Shown: positions 9,702 to 21,592, counted from the stretch's first letter. The stretch is DNA of 64,000 nt from Delphinus delphis (GCF_949987515.2 NC_082697.1:24063730-24127729), one strand, 5' to 3'. Made by a program: numbers and translations. The notes: a model not told the origin generated them from the letters alone.

Positions 9702-12172
9702 TCTTTCTTCTTTTTTTTTTTTTTAACATCTTTACTGGAGTATAATTGCTTTACAGTGGTGTGTTAATTTCTGCTTTATAACAAGGTGAATCAGCTATAC
9801 ATATACATATATCCCCATATCTCTTCCCTCTTGCGTCTCCTTCCCTCCCACCCTCCCTATCCCAACCCTCTAGGTGGTCACAGAGCACCAAGCTGATCTC
9901 CCTGTGCTATGTGGCTGCTTCCAACTAGCTATCTATTTTATGTTTGGTAGTGTATGTATGTCCATGCCACTCTCTCACTTTGTCCCAGCTTACCCTTCCC
10001 CCTCCCCATGTCCTCAAGTCCATTCTGTAGTAGGTCTGTGTCTTTATTCCCATCCTGCCCCTAGGTTCTTCATGACTTTTGTTTTTTTTTAGATTCCATA
10101 TATATGTGTTAGCATACGATATTTGTTTTTCTCTTTCTGACTTAATTCACTCTGTATGACAGACTCTAGGTCCATCCACCTCACTACAAATAACTCAATT
10201 TCGTTTCTTTTTATGTCTGAGTAATATTCCATTGTATATATGTGGCACATCTTCTTTATCCATTCATCTGTTGATGGACACTTGTTTGCTTCCATGTCCT
10301 GGCTATTGTAAATAGAGCTGCAATGAACATTGTGGTACGTGAGTCTTTTTTTTTTTTTTGCGGTACGCGGGCCTGTCACCGCTGTGGCCTCTCACGTTGC
10401 AGAGCACAGGCTCCGGACGCCCAGGCTCAGCGGCCATGGCTCACGGGCCCAGCTGCTACGTGGCATGTGGGATCCTCCCGGACCGGGGCACGAGCCCGTG
10501 TCCCCTGCATTGGCAGGCGGACTCTCAACCACTGTGCCACCAGGGAAGCCCCAAAGTGACTCTTTTTGAATTATGGTTTTTTCAGGGTATATGACCAGTA
10601 GTGGGGTTCCTGGGTTATATGGTAGTTCTATTTTTAGTTTTTTAAGGAACCTGCATACTGTTCTCCATAGTGGCTGTATCAATTTACATTCCCACCGACA
10701 GTGCAAGAGGGTTCCCTTTTCTCCACATCGTCTCCAGCATCTATTGTTTGTAGATTTTTTTGATTATGGCCACTCTGACAGGTGTGAGATGATATCTCAT
10801 TGTAGTTTTGATTTGCATTTCTCTAATGATTAATGATATTGAGCATTCTTTCATGTGTTTGTTGGCAATCTGTATATCTTCTTTGGAGAAATGTCTGTTT
10901 AGGTCTTCTGCCCAATTTTGGATTGGGTTGTTTGTTTTTTTGATATTGAGCTGCATGAGCTGCTTGTAAATTTTGGAGATTAATCCTTTGTTAGTTGCTT
11001 CATTTGCAAATATTTTTTCCCATTCTGAGGGTTGTCTTTTTGTCTTGTTTATGGTTTCCTTTGCTGTGCAAAAGCTTTTAATTTTCATTAGGTCCCATTT
11101 GTTTATTTTTGTTTTTATTTCCATTTCTCTGTGAGGTGGGTCAAAAAGGATCTTGCTGTGGTATATGTCATAGAGTGTTCTGCCTATGTTTTCCTCTAAG
11201 AGTTTGATAGTGTCTGGCCTTACATTTAGATCTTTAATCCATTTTGAGTTTATTTTTGTGTATGGTGTTAGGGAGTGTTCTAATTTCATTCTTTCACATG
11301 TAGCTGTCCAGTTTTCCCAGCATCACTTATTGAAGAGACTGTCTTTTCTCCATTGTATATCCTTGCCTCCTTTGTCATAGATTAGTTAACCATATGTGCA
11401 TGGGTTTATCTCTGGGCTTTCTATCCTGTTCCATTGATCTATATTTCTGTTTTTGTGCCAGTACCATACTGTCTTGATTACTGTAGCTTTGTAGTATAGT
11501 CTGAAGTCAGGGAGGCTGATTCCTCCAGCTCCTTTTTTCTTTCTCAAGATTGCTTTGCCTTTTCGGGGTCTTTTGTGTTTCCATACAAATTGTGAAATGT
11601 TTTGTTCTAGTTCTGTGAAAAATGCCAGTGATAGTTTGATAGGGATTGCATTGACTCTGTAGATTGCTTTGGGGAGTAGAGTCATTTTCACAATGTTGAT
11701 TCTTCCAATCCGAGAACATGGTATATCTCTCCATCTATTGGTATCATCTTTGATTTCTTTCCTCAGTGTCTTATAGTTTTCTGCATACAGGTCTTTTGTC
11801 TCCTTAGGTAGGTTTATTCCTAGGTATTTTATTCTTTTTGTTGCAATGGTAAAAGAGAGTGTTTCCTTAATTTCACTTCCAGATTTTTCATCATTAGTGT
11901 AAAGGAATGCAAGAGATTTCTGTGCATTAGTTTTGTATTCTGCTACTTTACCAAATTCATTGATTAGCTCTAGTCGTTTTCTGGTAGCATCTTTAGGATT
12001 CTCTATGTATAGTATCATGCCATCTGCAAACAGTGACAGCTTTACTTCTTCTCCAATTTGGATTCCTTTTATTTCTTTTTCTTCTCTGATTGCTGTGGCT
12101 AAAACTTCCAAAACAATGTTGAATAATAGTGGTGAGAGTGGGCCACCTTGTTTTGTTCCTGATCTTAGTGGA
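9702..12172 (-). mobile_element. 5'-truncated L1 (young) inside a SINE
   Basis: Antisense L1 with T-rich tail at 9702 and its target duplication TGGAAGGCAGATTCTT (9686-9701) / TGGAAGGCGGATTCTT (12173-12188). It covers the second half of ORF2, from the RT catalytic region to the 3' end. Reading - strand from 12111, a 241-codon open stretch contains [12 protein letters not shown] and [11 protein letters not shown]. The RT motif that is normally FADD reads FADG, so it would be catalytically dead, and later frameshifts break it. A SINE interrupts at 10351-10555. Confidence 0.92.
10351..10555 (-). mobile_element. CHR-type SINE (about 205-base class), innermost of the nest
   Basis: Reverse copy within the L1 3' region. 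Target duplication GTGAGTCTTTTT at 10339-10350 and GTGACTCTTTTT at 10556-10567. Confidence 0.92.
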
Positions 12173-12364
12173 TGGAAGGCGGATTCTTCACCACTGGACC
12201 ACCAGGGAAGTCCCTATACATTTTTAAATGATCACCATGATAAGTCTAGTTGTCATTTGTCACCATACAAAGATATTATGTAATTACTGATTATATTCCC
12301 CACGCTGTACATTTCATACCTGTGACTCATTTAATTTCCTTCTTTTTTTAATAGAATCATGGAT

Positions 12365-12697
12365 TTTTTTTCAAATTTATTAATTTTTTTGGTTGCATTG
12401 AGTCTTCGTTGCTGCACATGGGCTTTCTCTAGTTGCATCGAGTGGGGGCCACTCTTCGTTGCAGTGAGCGGGCTTCTTATTGTGGTGGCTTCTCTTGTTG
12501 CATAGCACGGGCTTCAGTAGTTGAGGCATGTGGGCTCAGTAGTTGTGGCTCGCGGGCTCTAGAGTTCAGGCTTAGTAGTTGTGGCACTCGGACTTAGTTG
12601 CTCTGCGGTATTTGGGATCTTCCTGGACCAGGGATCGAATCCATGTCCCCTGCATTAGCAGGCGGATTCTTAACCACTGCACCACCAGGGAATTCCC
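12365..12697 (-). mobile_element. CHR-type SINE (long class)
   Basis: Reverse copy from T/A-rich tail to 'accaccagggaattccc', inserted in the old L1 3' UTR, which resumes at 12698. No confident target duplication. Confidence 0.85.
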
Positions 12698-12774
12698 TCA
12701 TTTTAATTTTCAACTGAAAGTTTGTGCCTCTTAATCTCCCTCACCTATTTCTCTCCTCCTTCACCCCTCCCCCT

Positions 12775-13490
12775 TTTCTATCTTTTAATATAACTGTTTT
12801 TTTTTCTTTTTGGCGATACACGGGCCTCTCACTGTTGCGGCCTCTCCCGTTGCGGAGCACAGGCTCTGGACGCGTAGGCTCAGTGGCCATGGCTCACGGG
12901 CCCAGCCTCTCCGTGGCATGTGGGATCCTCCCGGGCTGGGACACGAAGCCGTGTCCCCTGCATCGGCAGGCGGACTCTCAACCACTGCGCCACCAGGGAA
13001 GCCCTAATATAACTGTTTTTAATGTCCAGAGTTTGTAATATGAGGGCCACCACTTTCTCCCATACTCAAATTGATAAATTCTCAGTTGGCTGGTGAAGCC
13101 AGTTGGGATACTTCTTGTCTAATTTGGTGTCTAGGAAGACTTCATTCAAGGCCTTAATGGTTACTGATCAAATGGAATTGTGTATTTCACCAGCTTTCTC
13201 ATATTTCTTAATCCTGGCCTTTGAGAGAGACAAAAGCTCAGCACAGCATTTGCGTCTTTTTCTTCAGCAGCCACCTGGACAGTATATTTATGCTCTGGCA
13301 CGAGAATCTTCAGGGCATTAAACTTCTTTTCAAAGTCATCTGCCAAGCCAGCCTTCACCACATTGGCCTTGTAGTCAGCCCAGTCATAGCAGGTAGATTC
13401 TCAGGTAGAGTAGCCAACCTGGAGATGAGGGTCTGATTCCAGGATTTCAGGGAATTAGCAGTGGCCTTTGGTCTTGGGGTATGATCTCCC
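12775..13490 (-). pseudogene. ATP5PD: ATP5PD (ATP synthase subunit d) processed pseudogene
   Basis: Read on the - strand from about 13490, this is ATP synthase peripheral-stalk subunit d without introns. Visible pieces are WVAFGEIIPQ (13470s), LKSWNQTL, DDFEKKFNALK at about 13320-13350 and IPFDQ near 13165, in the order of the real protein. Frameshifts lie around 13385-13410 and 13235-13250 and a stop follows IPFDQ. The first dozen or so codons are missing, so it is 5'-truncated. A probable 3' UTR runs down to about 12785 and is interrupted by the SINE at 12802-13004. Not functional. Confidence 0.85.
12802..13004 (-). mobile_element. CHR-type SINE (about 205-base class) in the ATP5PD pseudogene tail
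   Basis: Reverse copy with exact 16-base target duplication TAATATAACTGTTTTT at 12786-12801 and 13005-13020. Confidence 0.94.
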
Positions 13491-13594
13491 CAAAAGCTAC
13501 CCAGTTAGCAGCTTCCATTGTAGACTTTCTCCCTCTTGGATCACTTGCTCTGGGGGAAGCCATGTCATGACCAACCTTAAGGAAGCCTTTGTGA

Positions 13595-13850
13595 TGAACT
13601 GAATATTGCTGCCAACAGTCAAATGAATAAGCTTGGAAGCAGATATTTAAGCTCTTTTAGATTGCAACCTTAGTCAACAGCTTGGCTGCAATCTCATGAG
13701 AGACTCTGTGCCAGAACTATCCAGTTAAGCCACTCCTGGATTCCTGACTCTCAGGCACTGTGTGAGATAATAAATGTGTGTTGTTTTAAGCTATTCAGTT
13801 TTTGGACAGTTTGTTACACAGAAATAGATAACTAAGATACCTAGGGAGTG
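13595..13850 (+). repeat. MLT1-type LTR, 3' part
   Basis: Ends with text typical of MLT1 (ERVL-MaLR) LTRs: 'aagccactcctggattcctg', 'tgagataataaatgtgtgtt' (polyadenylation signal AATAAA), 'ttgttttaagctattcagtt' and 'gataactaagatacc'. It is an old solo LTR remnant. Confidence 0.6.
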
Positions 13851-14392
13851 AATTAACATAAATAATACCAGGACCTAGAGCACTCTGATACGTCAAGGTT
13901 GGGATGGGGAAGAGGAACCAGCAAATATAGCTGAAAAGGAGGAAAATCAAGGGAATGTTCATGGGTGCTAGATGACCATGTAATTGCTTAAGGAGGGAGT
14001 AAAAACTATGTCAAATGCTATTTCAAGGTTGAGAAAATTTAGATTGAAGATTGATGATTAATTTGCCAAAATTGAGACTTTGGAGACTTTGGCAACAGTA
14101 ATTTCATTGGAGTATAGGGACAAGAGACTGATCGAAGTACACTGAGGGAAAGATGTGGAAAGACAGAGTATAGACAACCTTTTTGTGGAGTTTTACTCTA
14201 AAGGAGGGCAGAGAAATGGTATGGTAGCTGGGCGGAGATGGCTAGTGAAGATTTTTAAAATATGAGGATCTGCATATTTGAATGCTGATGGGAATAATTC
14301 TGTGGATAAAGAAGTTGATGATGTAAGAAAGAGGATTGAATGAGCAATGTCTTTGAGGAGGCCAGAAGGAATAGGATCACCAGTTCACAGGT
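13851..14392. repeat. Ancient repeat-like intron sequence, resuming after the SINE to about 14940
   Basis: Purine-rich sequence ('gatgatgtaagaaagaggattgaatg', 'agagaagttggaggttgaggagagg' after the SINE) similar in style to the unassigned old repeat at 8516. Family uncertain. Confidence 0.3.
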
Positions 14393-14408
14393 GGAGGATT
14401 TGGTTTTA

Positions 14409-14707
14409 TTTATTTATTTGTTTATTTATTATAAATTTATTTTATTTTTGGCTGCGTTGGGTCTTCGTTGCTGCGTGTGGGCTTTCTATAGTTGTGGCGA
14501 GTGGGGGCTACTCTTGGTTGTGGAGCACAGGCTCTAGGTGCACAGGCTTCAATAGTTGTGGCTTGTGGGTTCTAGAGCACAGACTCAGTAGTTGTGGCAC
14601 ATAGGCTTAGTTGCTCGCGGCATGTGCAATCTTCCCGGACCAGGGCTCGAACCTGTGTTCCCTGCATTGGCAGGTGGATTCTTAACCACTGCGCCACAGG
14701 GAAGCCC
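14409..14707 (-). mobile_element. CHR-type SINE (long class)
   Basis: Reverse copy with target duplication GGAGGATTTGGTTTTA at 14393-14408 and GGAGGGTTTGGTTTTA at 14710-14725. Confidence 0.93.
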
Positions 14708-14939
14708 AAGGAGGGTTTGGTTTTAGATAGGAAGAAAGGAAGTTCATCCGTTGTTAATAAGAGAACAGTAGAGAATATAGATATAGATAGAGGAAGTTGG
14801 TCAACTGGGTAGTGGGAAAATAAGGTGGTTCTCATTTAATTGCTTCTCTTTTCTCAGTGATATAAGAAATGAGATTGTCGGCTACAAGTGAGAACTGGAG
14901 AGAGAAGTTGGAGGTTGAGGAGAGGGGAAAATGTGAAAT

Positions 14940-16079
14940 AATCCTTTCAGAAAGAATATGTCAAATGAATAAATGGAAGAGCTATATCTAGCCACTTAAC
15001 CATCATTTAAAATGTTTTTTCTCTGGGAAAATGTTTTCTTGGATACAGTGAGGGAGCCTAAAATATATTCTTACTCCTCATCACGTGTGTGCATGCGTGC
15101 ATACGTGTGTAAAGGGGGATAAAGGCCAGAGGTAGGAATTTCTAGCTACTAGAAGCATGTTAACTCTCTATACCTGTCTAAGGTAACCCCGTTAGGGCTG
15201 TTAACCTGTAAAACTCTGAATTAAGGGGCAAGAACAGTTGCTTCCCCTGAGCGTAGTGAGGATGACTTCAAACTCAGAGTGCCTTGCTCCTCATTCCTGA
15301 ATATGGGTTAATTTGCTGTAAGCTGAGCATTCATAAATCAAGAGCTACCTATATTTTAATATAGTTTTTCTAAGTAATAAAACACTATAAAGAAATAAAA
15401 TTATATCAAGCCAAATGAAAAGCATACTTTTGGAGAGAAAGTTCATTGCTGCTTTGTATTGTTTCTTTCTTAATCTTTAGCAGATTTTATTATCTATTTC
15501 TTAAGGAAAGGTAAGAATATGTGAAAGTGGAGAAGAAAAATCTGCACAGGAGAGAAAAAAGTGATTTAGCAACCACAGGTTAGATTTTATGACTGCCTTC
15601 AACAGACGTTTCTGTTTTCTGTGTTTAGTCAAGTACTGATAGTAAAATTGTGAGTTTATCCATATATACCCTACCCTGACTGGGAGTAGTCACCTAAATG
15701 GAGATGTAGCATAAAGACAAATTATATTCAGTGCATGCTTCTCTATAATAGTATGATATGCAATTAAACTAACTACTGTGTACATGTTAGTTCATTACGG
15801 AAGTGAGCCCAATTGCTGATAGACTTTTTGAGAACAGTTTGTTCTGTTATTTCTGAGACCTATTTAGTGCCATTCTAAACTATCTGAAGCATCAAGACAC
15901 TTTGAAAGCAGGCTATTGGTAATATAAATATCAAGTTGCTACCTCTTACAAACAAAGATAAATGCAAAAAAGAATCCATTAGTAGATAGTTGTAAAAGTT
16001 TAATTCTTTTAGAACTTTGAAAGGCAAAGCTGATTTCCCTATTTTCAAAAAGAGGTAAAAAGTTGATCTCAGGTAGCTA
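14940..16079. other. Intron 2, unassigned
   Basis: No gene or clear repeat. A short alternating purine-pyrimidine tract lies at about 15084-15112 ('gtgtgtgcatgcgtgcatac'). Confidence 0.35.
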
Positions 16080-16300
16080 ACATATTGAGTTTTACTGTAT
16101 GCTAGGCACTATGCTAAGTATTTTGTGAATATTACCACTTAATTCTCCCAAGAACCCTGTGAAATAGGTCACTCTACTTATTTTATAGCTGAGGAAACTA
16201 AGGCTCAGAGGGGAAGACAACTTGCCCAGAGGTACATAAGTGGAACCTGGTTTTAAACCTGAGTCTGACCCCAAAGCCTTGTTCTTTCTACCACACTAGC
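16080..16300 (-). repeat. MIR SINE
   Basis: Nearly full-length antisense MIR: 'gctaggcactatgctaagta', 'gctgaggaaactaaggctca', then 'aacttgcccagaggt' and 'accctgagtctgacc'-like end. Confidence 0.75.
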
Positions 16301-17699
16301 ATGATCTCACGAAAAAACCTGTCAATAACCTTTACGGCATCATAAGACACATTTTTACATGTGGTTGGGAGTTGGGAAGAGGTGCTTCTGAGTCACCAGC
16401 ATGGGCTCACTAAAACCAAGTCATGTACTTTCCTTCTGGTGTGGTGGATTTGTGAACTGGCTTGTAATAGCAGACCAACCAGCCTGCCTAGAACAACTAG
16501 AAAAGCAGGAGGAACACAAAAAACATCTGTTTGATGGCATTGGAAAGTAGCAAGATAACCAGGACTTGAAGGGCTGAGATCCCAGAGTGGAAATTGCAAA
16601 AAGTGAGATCGACAGTCTGAGCTGCTTTCTCCTTGATGTATTTACCAATTTGTAAGTGGCACAGGCTGAGGGGGCAGAGAAAGAGAACAGAAATTGGATG
16701 GTAAGAAGCTACAGATCTAAGCAGAGCTCTTGGCAATCTAATGGTGCTGGGGAAATACAAATTCAAGTGCACTTCTAACCAAGGTGGTAGGGCTCTGGCA
16801 AAGGACTTGGCTTCTAGTTGGGTCCTCTAAAGGACTACACTCAAAGAATGAGCGTAGACCATGTATAGACTAGTCTTACAAAGACTGAAGCCAGCTTCTA
16901 ATTAGCTTAACCCCTAATTAGATTAAGGTGATACAATTCTAATTATCAATACTTGCCAGGAGCTTAAAGAAACCCTTACTGGAAGAAAATCCAGAACCTC
17001 TACAATTTCTTTTGCACAGTGTCTGTCATTCAATTAAAAGTTACCAAGCATAATAAAAGATAGAAAAAAATAGGCACTAAAAACAAACTCACAAGTGATC
17101 CAGATATTGGAGTTGTCAAACTTGGACTTTAAAATGACTGTGACCTGTGATTGATATGTTCAAAAAATAAGTGACAAGATAGTGAATTACACCAGGGAAC
17201 TGGAATATGTAAAAATGATCAAAGGGGAATTCTAGAACTAGAAAACATAATAACAAATTAAGAATGCAAAAGGCAAGGTTAACAGCAGATTACACAAAGC
17301 TGAAGAGAAGATAAGTGATCTGGAAGATAGAAAATAACCATACTGAAGCTTGGAGAGAAAAGGATAGAAAATAGAGGGAAAAAAAAAAAGCAATCTATGA
17401 GATACAGTAAAAAGTAAAAAGGTTTAACATACATACAAATAGAGTTTCAGAATGGGAGAAGGGACGGAATGAGGAAGAAACAATATTTGAAGAGATTAGT
17501 GGCTGAAATTTTTTTAAACTTATGAAATATTTCAATTCAAAAAACTCTGTAAACCCAAGCAGGATAAATTCAAAGAAAACACACATCATAATAAAACTGC
17601 TCAAAACCAAAATAGGTTAAAAGCAGCCAGAGAGGGACAATTATCTTTAAAGAGAAACAAGATGGAAACTAACCCTTCAACAAAAATGAAGGAATCCAG

Positions 17700-17921
17700 G
17701 GCTTCCCTGGTGGCGCAGTGGTTGAAAGTCCACCTGCTGATGCAGGGGACGCGGGTTCGTGCCCTGGTCTGGGAAGATCCCACATGTCGCGGAGCGCCTG
17801 GGCCCGTGAGCCATGGCCGCTGAGCCTGCGTGTCTGGAGCCTGTGCTCCGCAACGGGAGAGGCCACAACAGTGAGAGGCCCGTGTACAGCAAACAAACAA
17901 ACAAACAAAAAAAAAAAAAAA
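17700..17921 (+). mobile_element. CHR-type SINE (about 205-base class)
   Basis: Forward copy with a (CAAA)n/poly(A) tail and exact target duplication GAAGGAATCCAG at 17688-17699 and 17922-17933. Confidence 0.93.
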
Positions 17922-19186
17922 GAAGGAATCCAGAAGACAATAAAAAGGTATCTTTACAGTACTGAAAGAAAATATCTACTGACATAGAATTCTATACTAA
18001 GTAAAATATCTCTAGAAATAAAAGCAAATTAAACAGGTTTCCAAGCAGATAAAAATTGATAGCATTTATTGCCAGCAAACTCACATTTAAAAAAATACAA
18101 AAAGGCAGAAGGATTATGATCCTTGACAGTTTCATGGAATGTGGGAAAGAATAAATAACAATGGAAAAGGTAAATATATGGGTAAATCTAAATAAGTATT
18201 GACTGATAAAACAATAATAATAATGTATTTTGGGTTTAAAATATATGGAGAATTAAAGCTATAACAACAATAACAGGAAAGGCTGAGAGAAGCTATATGG
18301 AGTTTAAAGTGTTCAGAGGTCTCTTTATTGTTTAGGAAGTGGTAAAAGTAATCATTTATATTATACTTTAATTAAACTCAAAGACTTATGTCATAATCTA
18401 TAAGTTAACCACTCAAAGAATAGTAGCTAAATGTATAACCAACAAGCTAATAGAGGGGAAAATGGAATAATAAAAAATAGTGAAGCAAGCAAGAAAGGAG
18501 AGAAAACAGCATAGAGAAAATGGGACAGATGGAAAATGAAATAGTAAGACAGTAAACTTAAACACACATATATCAGTAATTATATTACATGTAAATAGAC
18601 TAAAATCCAGCTAAAAGATAATGATTATCAGATTGGGTTAAAAAATAATTATATACTGCTTTTAAGAAACACATTTGAAATATATTAGGACACATGAAAA
18701 AGTAGAAAGTAAAAATATAGGAGAAGACATATCATGCAAACATTACCCCAAAACAGCTGATGTAGCTATACTAATATTAGATAAAGAACACTTTAAGGCA
18801 AGAAACATTGCTAGAGGTAAAGAGGATTATTTTATAATGATAAAAAGATCAACACCCAGAAGATACAGTAATTCTACACATAAATTCATCTTACTACATA
18901 GCTTCAAAATATATAAAGCAAAAGTGACATGACTAAAAGGAGAAATAGACAAATCCACAGTCAAAGAGGGAGATTTTTAACTATCTCAGTCACTGATATA
19001 ACAAACAGACCAAAAATATCAACAAGGACATAGCAGAGTTGAATAAATCCTTAACAAACAACCTAGATGTCATACATAGAATATTACACCATTTAATGTT
19101 AGTATGCACATTCTTTTCAAGTGTTTTTGGAGTGCTTATCAAAATTGACCATATTATGGACCACAAAGCAAGTCACAACACATTTT

Positions 19187-19302
19187 TTATTTTGGCAGTG
19201 CCGCGTGACATGTGGGACCTTAGTTCCCCAACCAAGGATTGAACCCATGCTCCTTGCAGTGGAAGCTCAGAGCCTTAACCACTGGACTGCCAGGGAAGTC
19301 CC
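19187..19302 (-). mobile_element. CHR-type SINE (about 115-base class)
   Basis: Reverse short-class copy inside L1, flanked by exact CACAACACATTTT at 19174-19186 and 19303-19315. Confidence 0.92.
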
Positions 19303-19551
19303 CACAACACATTTTAAATGATTGAAATAATACAGAGTATTTTCTGTGACCATAATAATAAATACATTACAAAAATATAAAAAGAAAATAAAAATAATTT
19401 GAAATTACACTATAGTCTCAATTAAAGAAGAAATCTCAGGAGAAATTAGAGTATTTTGAACTGAATGATGTTGATAAAACAACATATCAAAATTTGTATG
19501 ATGCAGCTAAAGCCATACTCAGAGGAAAATGTATTGCTTTGAATGAATATA

Positions 19552-19985
19552 CAGTTGGCCCTTGAACAACACAGGTTTGAACTGCACAGGTAGGTCCACT
19601 TATACGCAGATTTTTTCCAATAAGGACGTACTGCAGTACTGTACAATCTGAGGTTGGTTGAATTTGAGGATGCAGAACCATGGATATGGAGGACCAACTG
19701 TAAAGTTGTACTCAGATTTTTTTTTTTTTTTTGCGGTACGTGGGGCTCTCACTGTTGTGGCCTTTCCCGTTGCGGAGCACAGGCTCCAGATGCGCAGGCT
19801 CAGCGGCCATGGCTCACGGGCCCAGCCGCTCCGCGGCATGTGGGATCTTCCCGGACCAAGGCACGAACCCGTGTCCTCTGCATCGGCAGGCAGACTCTCA
19901 ACCACTGCACCACCAGGGAAGCCCTGTACTCAGATTTTTTAACTGTGTGGGGGTTAGCACTCCCACATTGTTCGAGGGTCAACTG
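19552..19985 (+). mobile_element. Tigger2/MER2-type DNA transposon fragment, split by a SINE
   Basis: Terminal inverted repeats are visible: CAGTTGGCCCTTGAACAACA at 19552 and, reversed at the other end, CAGTTGACCCTCGAACAATG (19966-19985). The internal 'ggtccacttatacgcagatt' is typical of MER2. About 230 bases of element remain around the SINE at 19723-19925. The left flank ends TA; the right flank is TT, so one copy of the TA target has mutated. No transposase frame. Confidence 0.82.
19723..19925 (-). mobile_element. CHR-type SINE (about 205-base class) inside MER2
   Basis: Reverse copy with exact 15-base target duplication GTACTCAGATTTTTT at 19708-19722 and 19926-19940. Confidence 0.94.
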
Positions 19986-20003
19986 TTTTAGGAAAGAAGA
20001 CTA

Positions 20004-20363
20004 GGACTTCCCTGGTGGCACATTGGTTAAGAATCCGCCTGCCAATGCAGGGGACACGGGTTCGATCCCTGGCCTGGGAAGATCCCACATGCTGCGGAGC
20101 AACTAAGCCCGTGCACCACAACTACTGAGCCTGCACTCTAGAGCCTACGAGCCACAACTACTGAGCCTGTGCTCTAGAGCCCGCAAGCTGCAATTACTGA
20201 GCCCGCGTTCTGCAACTATTGAAGCCCACACAACCTAGAGCCCGTGCTCTGCAACAAGAGAAACCACCGCTCAACGAAGAGTAGCCCCTGCTCGCCACAA
20301 CTGGAGAAAGCCTGCACACAGCAACGAAGACCTAACACAGCCAAAATAAATAAATAAACAAAG
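20004..20363 (+). mobile_element. CHR-type SINE (long class)
   Basis: Forward copy beginning 'gacttccctggtggcacatt', with extra 'ctactgagcc' units, and ending in an (AAAT)n tail. It follows the MER2 element by about 18 bases. No confident target duplication. Confidence 0.88.
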
Positions 20364-20955
20364 AAATTTTTTTTAAAAGTCTAAAAATCAGTGATCTAGG
20401 TATCATCAGAAAAAGTAATTATCCCCAGAAAAGTTTGAAGAATTGTGTATTGTAAAGTTTAGAAATTAAAGAAGTATAATAATCATTAAAGCCCAAAGTT
20501 GGTACTTCGAAAGACTAATAAAATTAAGAAATCTCTGGCAAAATTTGTCAAGATTAAAAAAAAAGAAGATGCACATTACCAATATTGGGAAAGAAAAATC
20601 ACTATAGTTCCTGTAGACACAAATAAAATATTATGAACAATTTTATGCCAAAAAAAATTGTAAATTTTTGTGAAATGAACATATTCCTAGAAAACCAAGA
20701 AAAAAAATAAGAAAAGAAAAGAAAAAAATAGCAAATGGCTAAGAAAAATATAGCAAATCCGGATAGTGTTTTATCTGTGAAAGAAATTGAATCTGTAATT
20801 TAAAATCTTCTCTCAAAGAAAACTGAGGTTGAGATGGCTTCATGGTGAGTTAATTTCCCAACTGTTTGAGGAGGAAGTAACACTAATCATATAAAACATC
20901 TCAGAGAATAGAAGAAGGGAAAACATTTTGCATTTTATTTTATGAGTTCAACAAT

Positions 20956-21290
20956 CCTGGTCCATTATGGAGTTTCCCGTGCCTATTATATATGTCTTAA
21001 AACTAAAATTCACCTCATACCTTTACTGTGTAAACAGCTCTTCACCAGGTATTTAACACATTAGATTTTGTTTATTCTCTTTACTCAATTCAGCAGATAG
21101 TCCCAGTGGCACAAAATGATTCAAGTGATGCTAAATAATTCTCCCTCATATGTACGCTGGCAAACTAGCATGGAACAGTATTCTAGGAAAGAAAGAGATT
21201 TTTGTTGACAGAATAGCTTCCTCCCCACCCTGTACTCTGGAAGCTGATAACATTAACTTTTAACTTAATGTATTTGTTTTTCTCCTGCAG
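20956..21290. other. Intron 2 end, unassigned
   Basis: No feature recognised until the pyrimidine tract and 'ctcctgcag' acceptor of exon 3 at 21282-21290. Confidence 0.4.
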
Positions 21291-21350
21291 ACTCCATTAA
21301 TAATATACCTCTTTCATTTCCTGATTGACTATGCTGAATTGGTATTTATG
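21291..21350 (+). CDS. PIGU: PIGU exon 3
   Basis: A 60-base exon of exactly 20 codons, [20 protein letters not shown] (residues 66-85), between 'ctcctgcag' and GTAAGT. It encodes a hydrophobic segment continuous with exon 4, which I read as a membrane span. Phase 0 at both ends. Confidence 0.96.
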
Positions 21351-21407
21351 GTAAGTAACCTTCCACATAAAATCAGTATGTATGTATTTTTAATTTTAGA
21401 GTCTTTT

Positions 21408-21592
21408 TTTTTTTTGTGGTACGCGGGCCTCTCACTGTTGTGGCCTCTCCCATTGCGGAGGGCAGGCTCAGCGGCCGTGGCTCACGGGCCCAGCCGCTCC
21501 GCGGGATGAGGGATCTTCCCGGACTGGGGCACGAACCCGTGTCCCCTGCATCGGCAGGCGGACTCTCTACCACTGCGCCACCAGGGAAGCCC
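21408..21592 (-). mobile_element. CHR-type SINE (205-base class), first of two at one site
   Basis: Reverse copy, somewhat short because about 20 bases are missing near 21455-21465. Target sequence AATTTTAGAGTCTTTT stands at 21392-21407 and 21593-21608. Its left target copy begins 42 bases downstream of exon 3. Confidence 0.94.

Larger units (their letters stand above)
9343..12213 (-). mobile_element. CHR-type SINE (long class), split by an L1
   Basis: The tail and body occupy 9343-9701 and the tRNA-like head resumes at 12189 and ends 'ccaccagggaagtcc' at 12213. The whole is flanked by CTATACATTTT at 9332-9342 and 12214-12224, its own target duplication. The L1 at 9702-12172 sits inside it. 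Confidence 0.88.
8878..12780 (-). mobile_element. Old L1 3' end(s), host of a nested insertion stack
   Basis: Antisense old L1 3' UTR at 8878-9240 and again at 9240-9342, resuming at 12225-12356 and 12698-12780 ('gattatattccccacgctgt', 'gtttgtgcctcttaatctcc'). The gaps are filled by a SINE plus L1 (9343-12213) and by another SINE (12365-12697). Two consecutive tails suggest two tandem L1 fragments. Confidence 0.7.
16390..20955 (+). mobile_element. Old L1 (L1M/HAL1-type), broken and interrupted
   Basis: L1-like 5'/ORF1 region from about 16400-17690 (e.g. 'ctggaatatgtaaaaatgatc'). ORF2 endonuclease text runs at 18600-19550 ('gacaaatccacag', 'ataaagaacactttaaggca') and ORF2 RT text continues to about 20955 ('gagatggcttcatggtgag'). 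Many stops. Insertions sit at 17700, 19187, 19552 and 20004. It ends inside ORF2, so the 3' part is absent here. Confidence 0.65.

Noticed and set aside
10323..10594. Open frames reading CGTRA.../RYAGLSP... here and at about ten other sites
   Set aside because: The same peptides recur at every 205-base-class SINE in each frame. They are translations of the SINE, not genes.
11386..12111. 241-codon reverse-transcriptase frame as an active enzyme
   Set aside because: 5'-truncated L1 with FADG instead of FADD and no start of ORF2.
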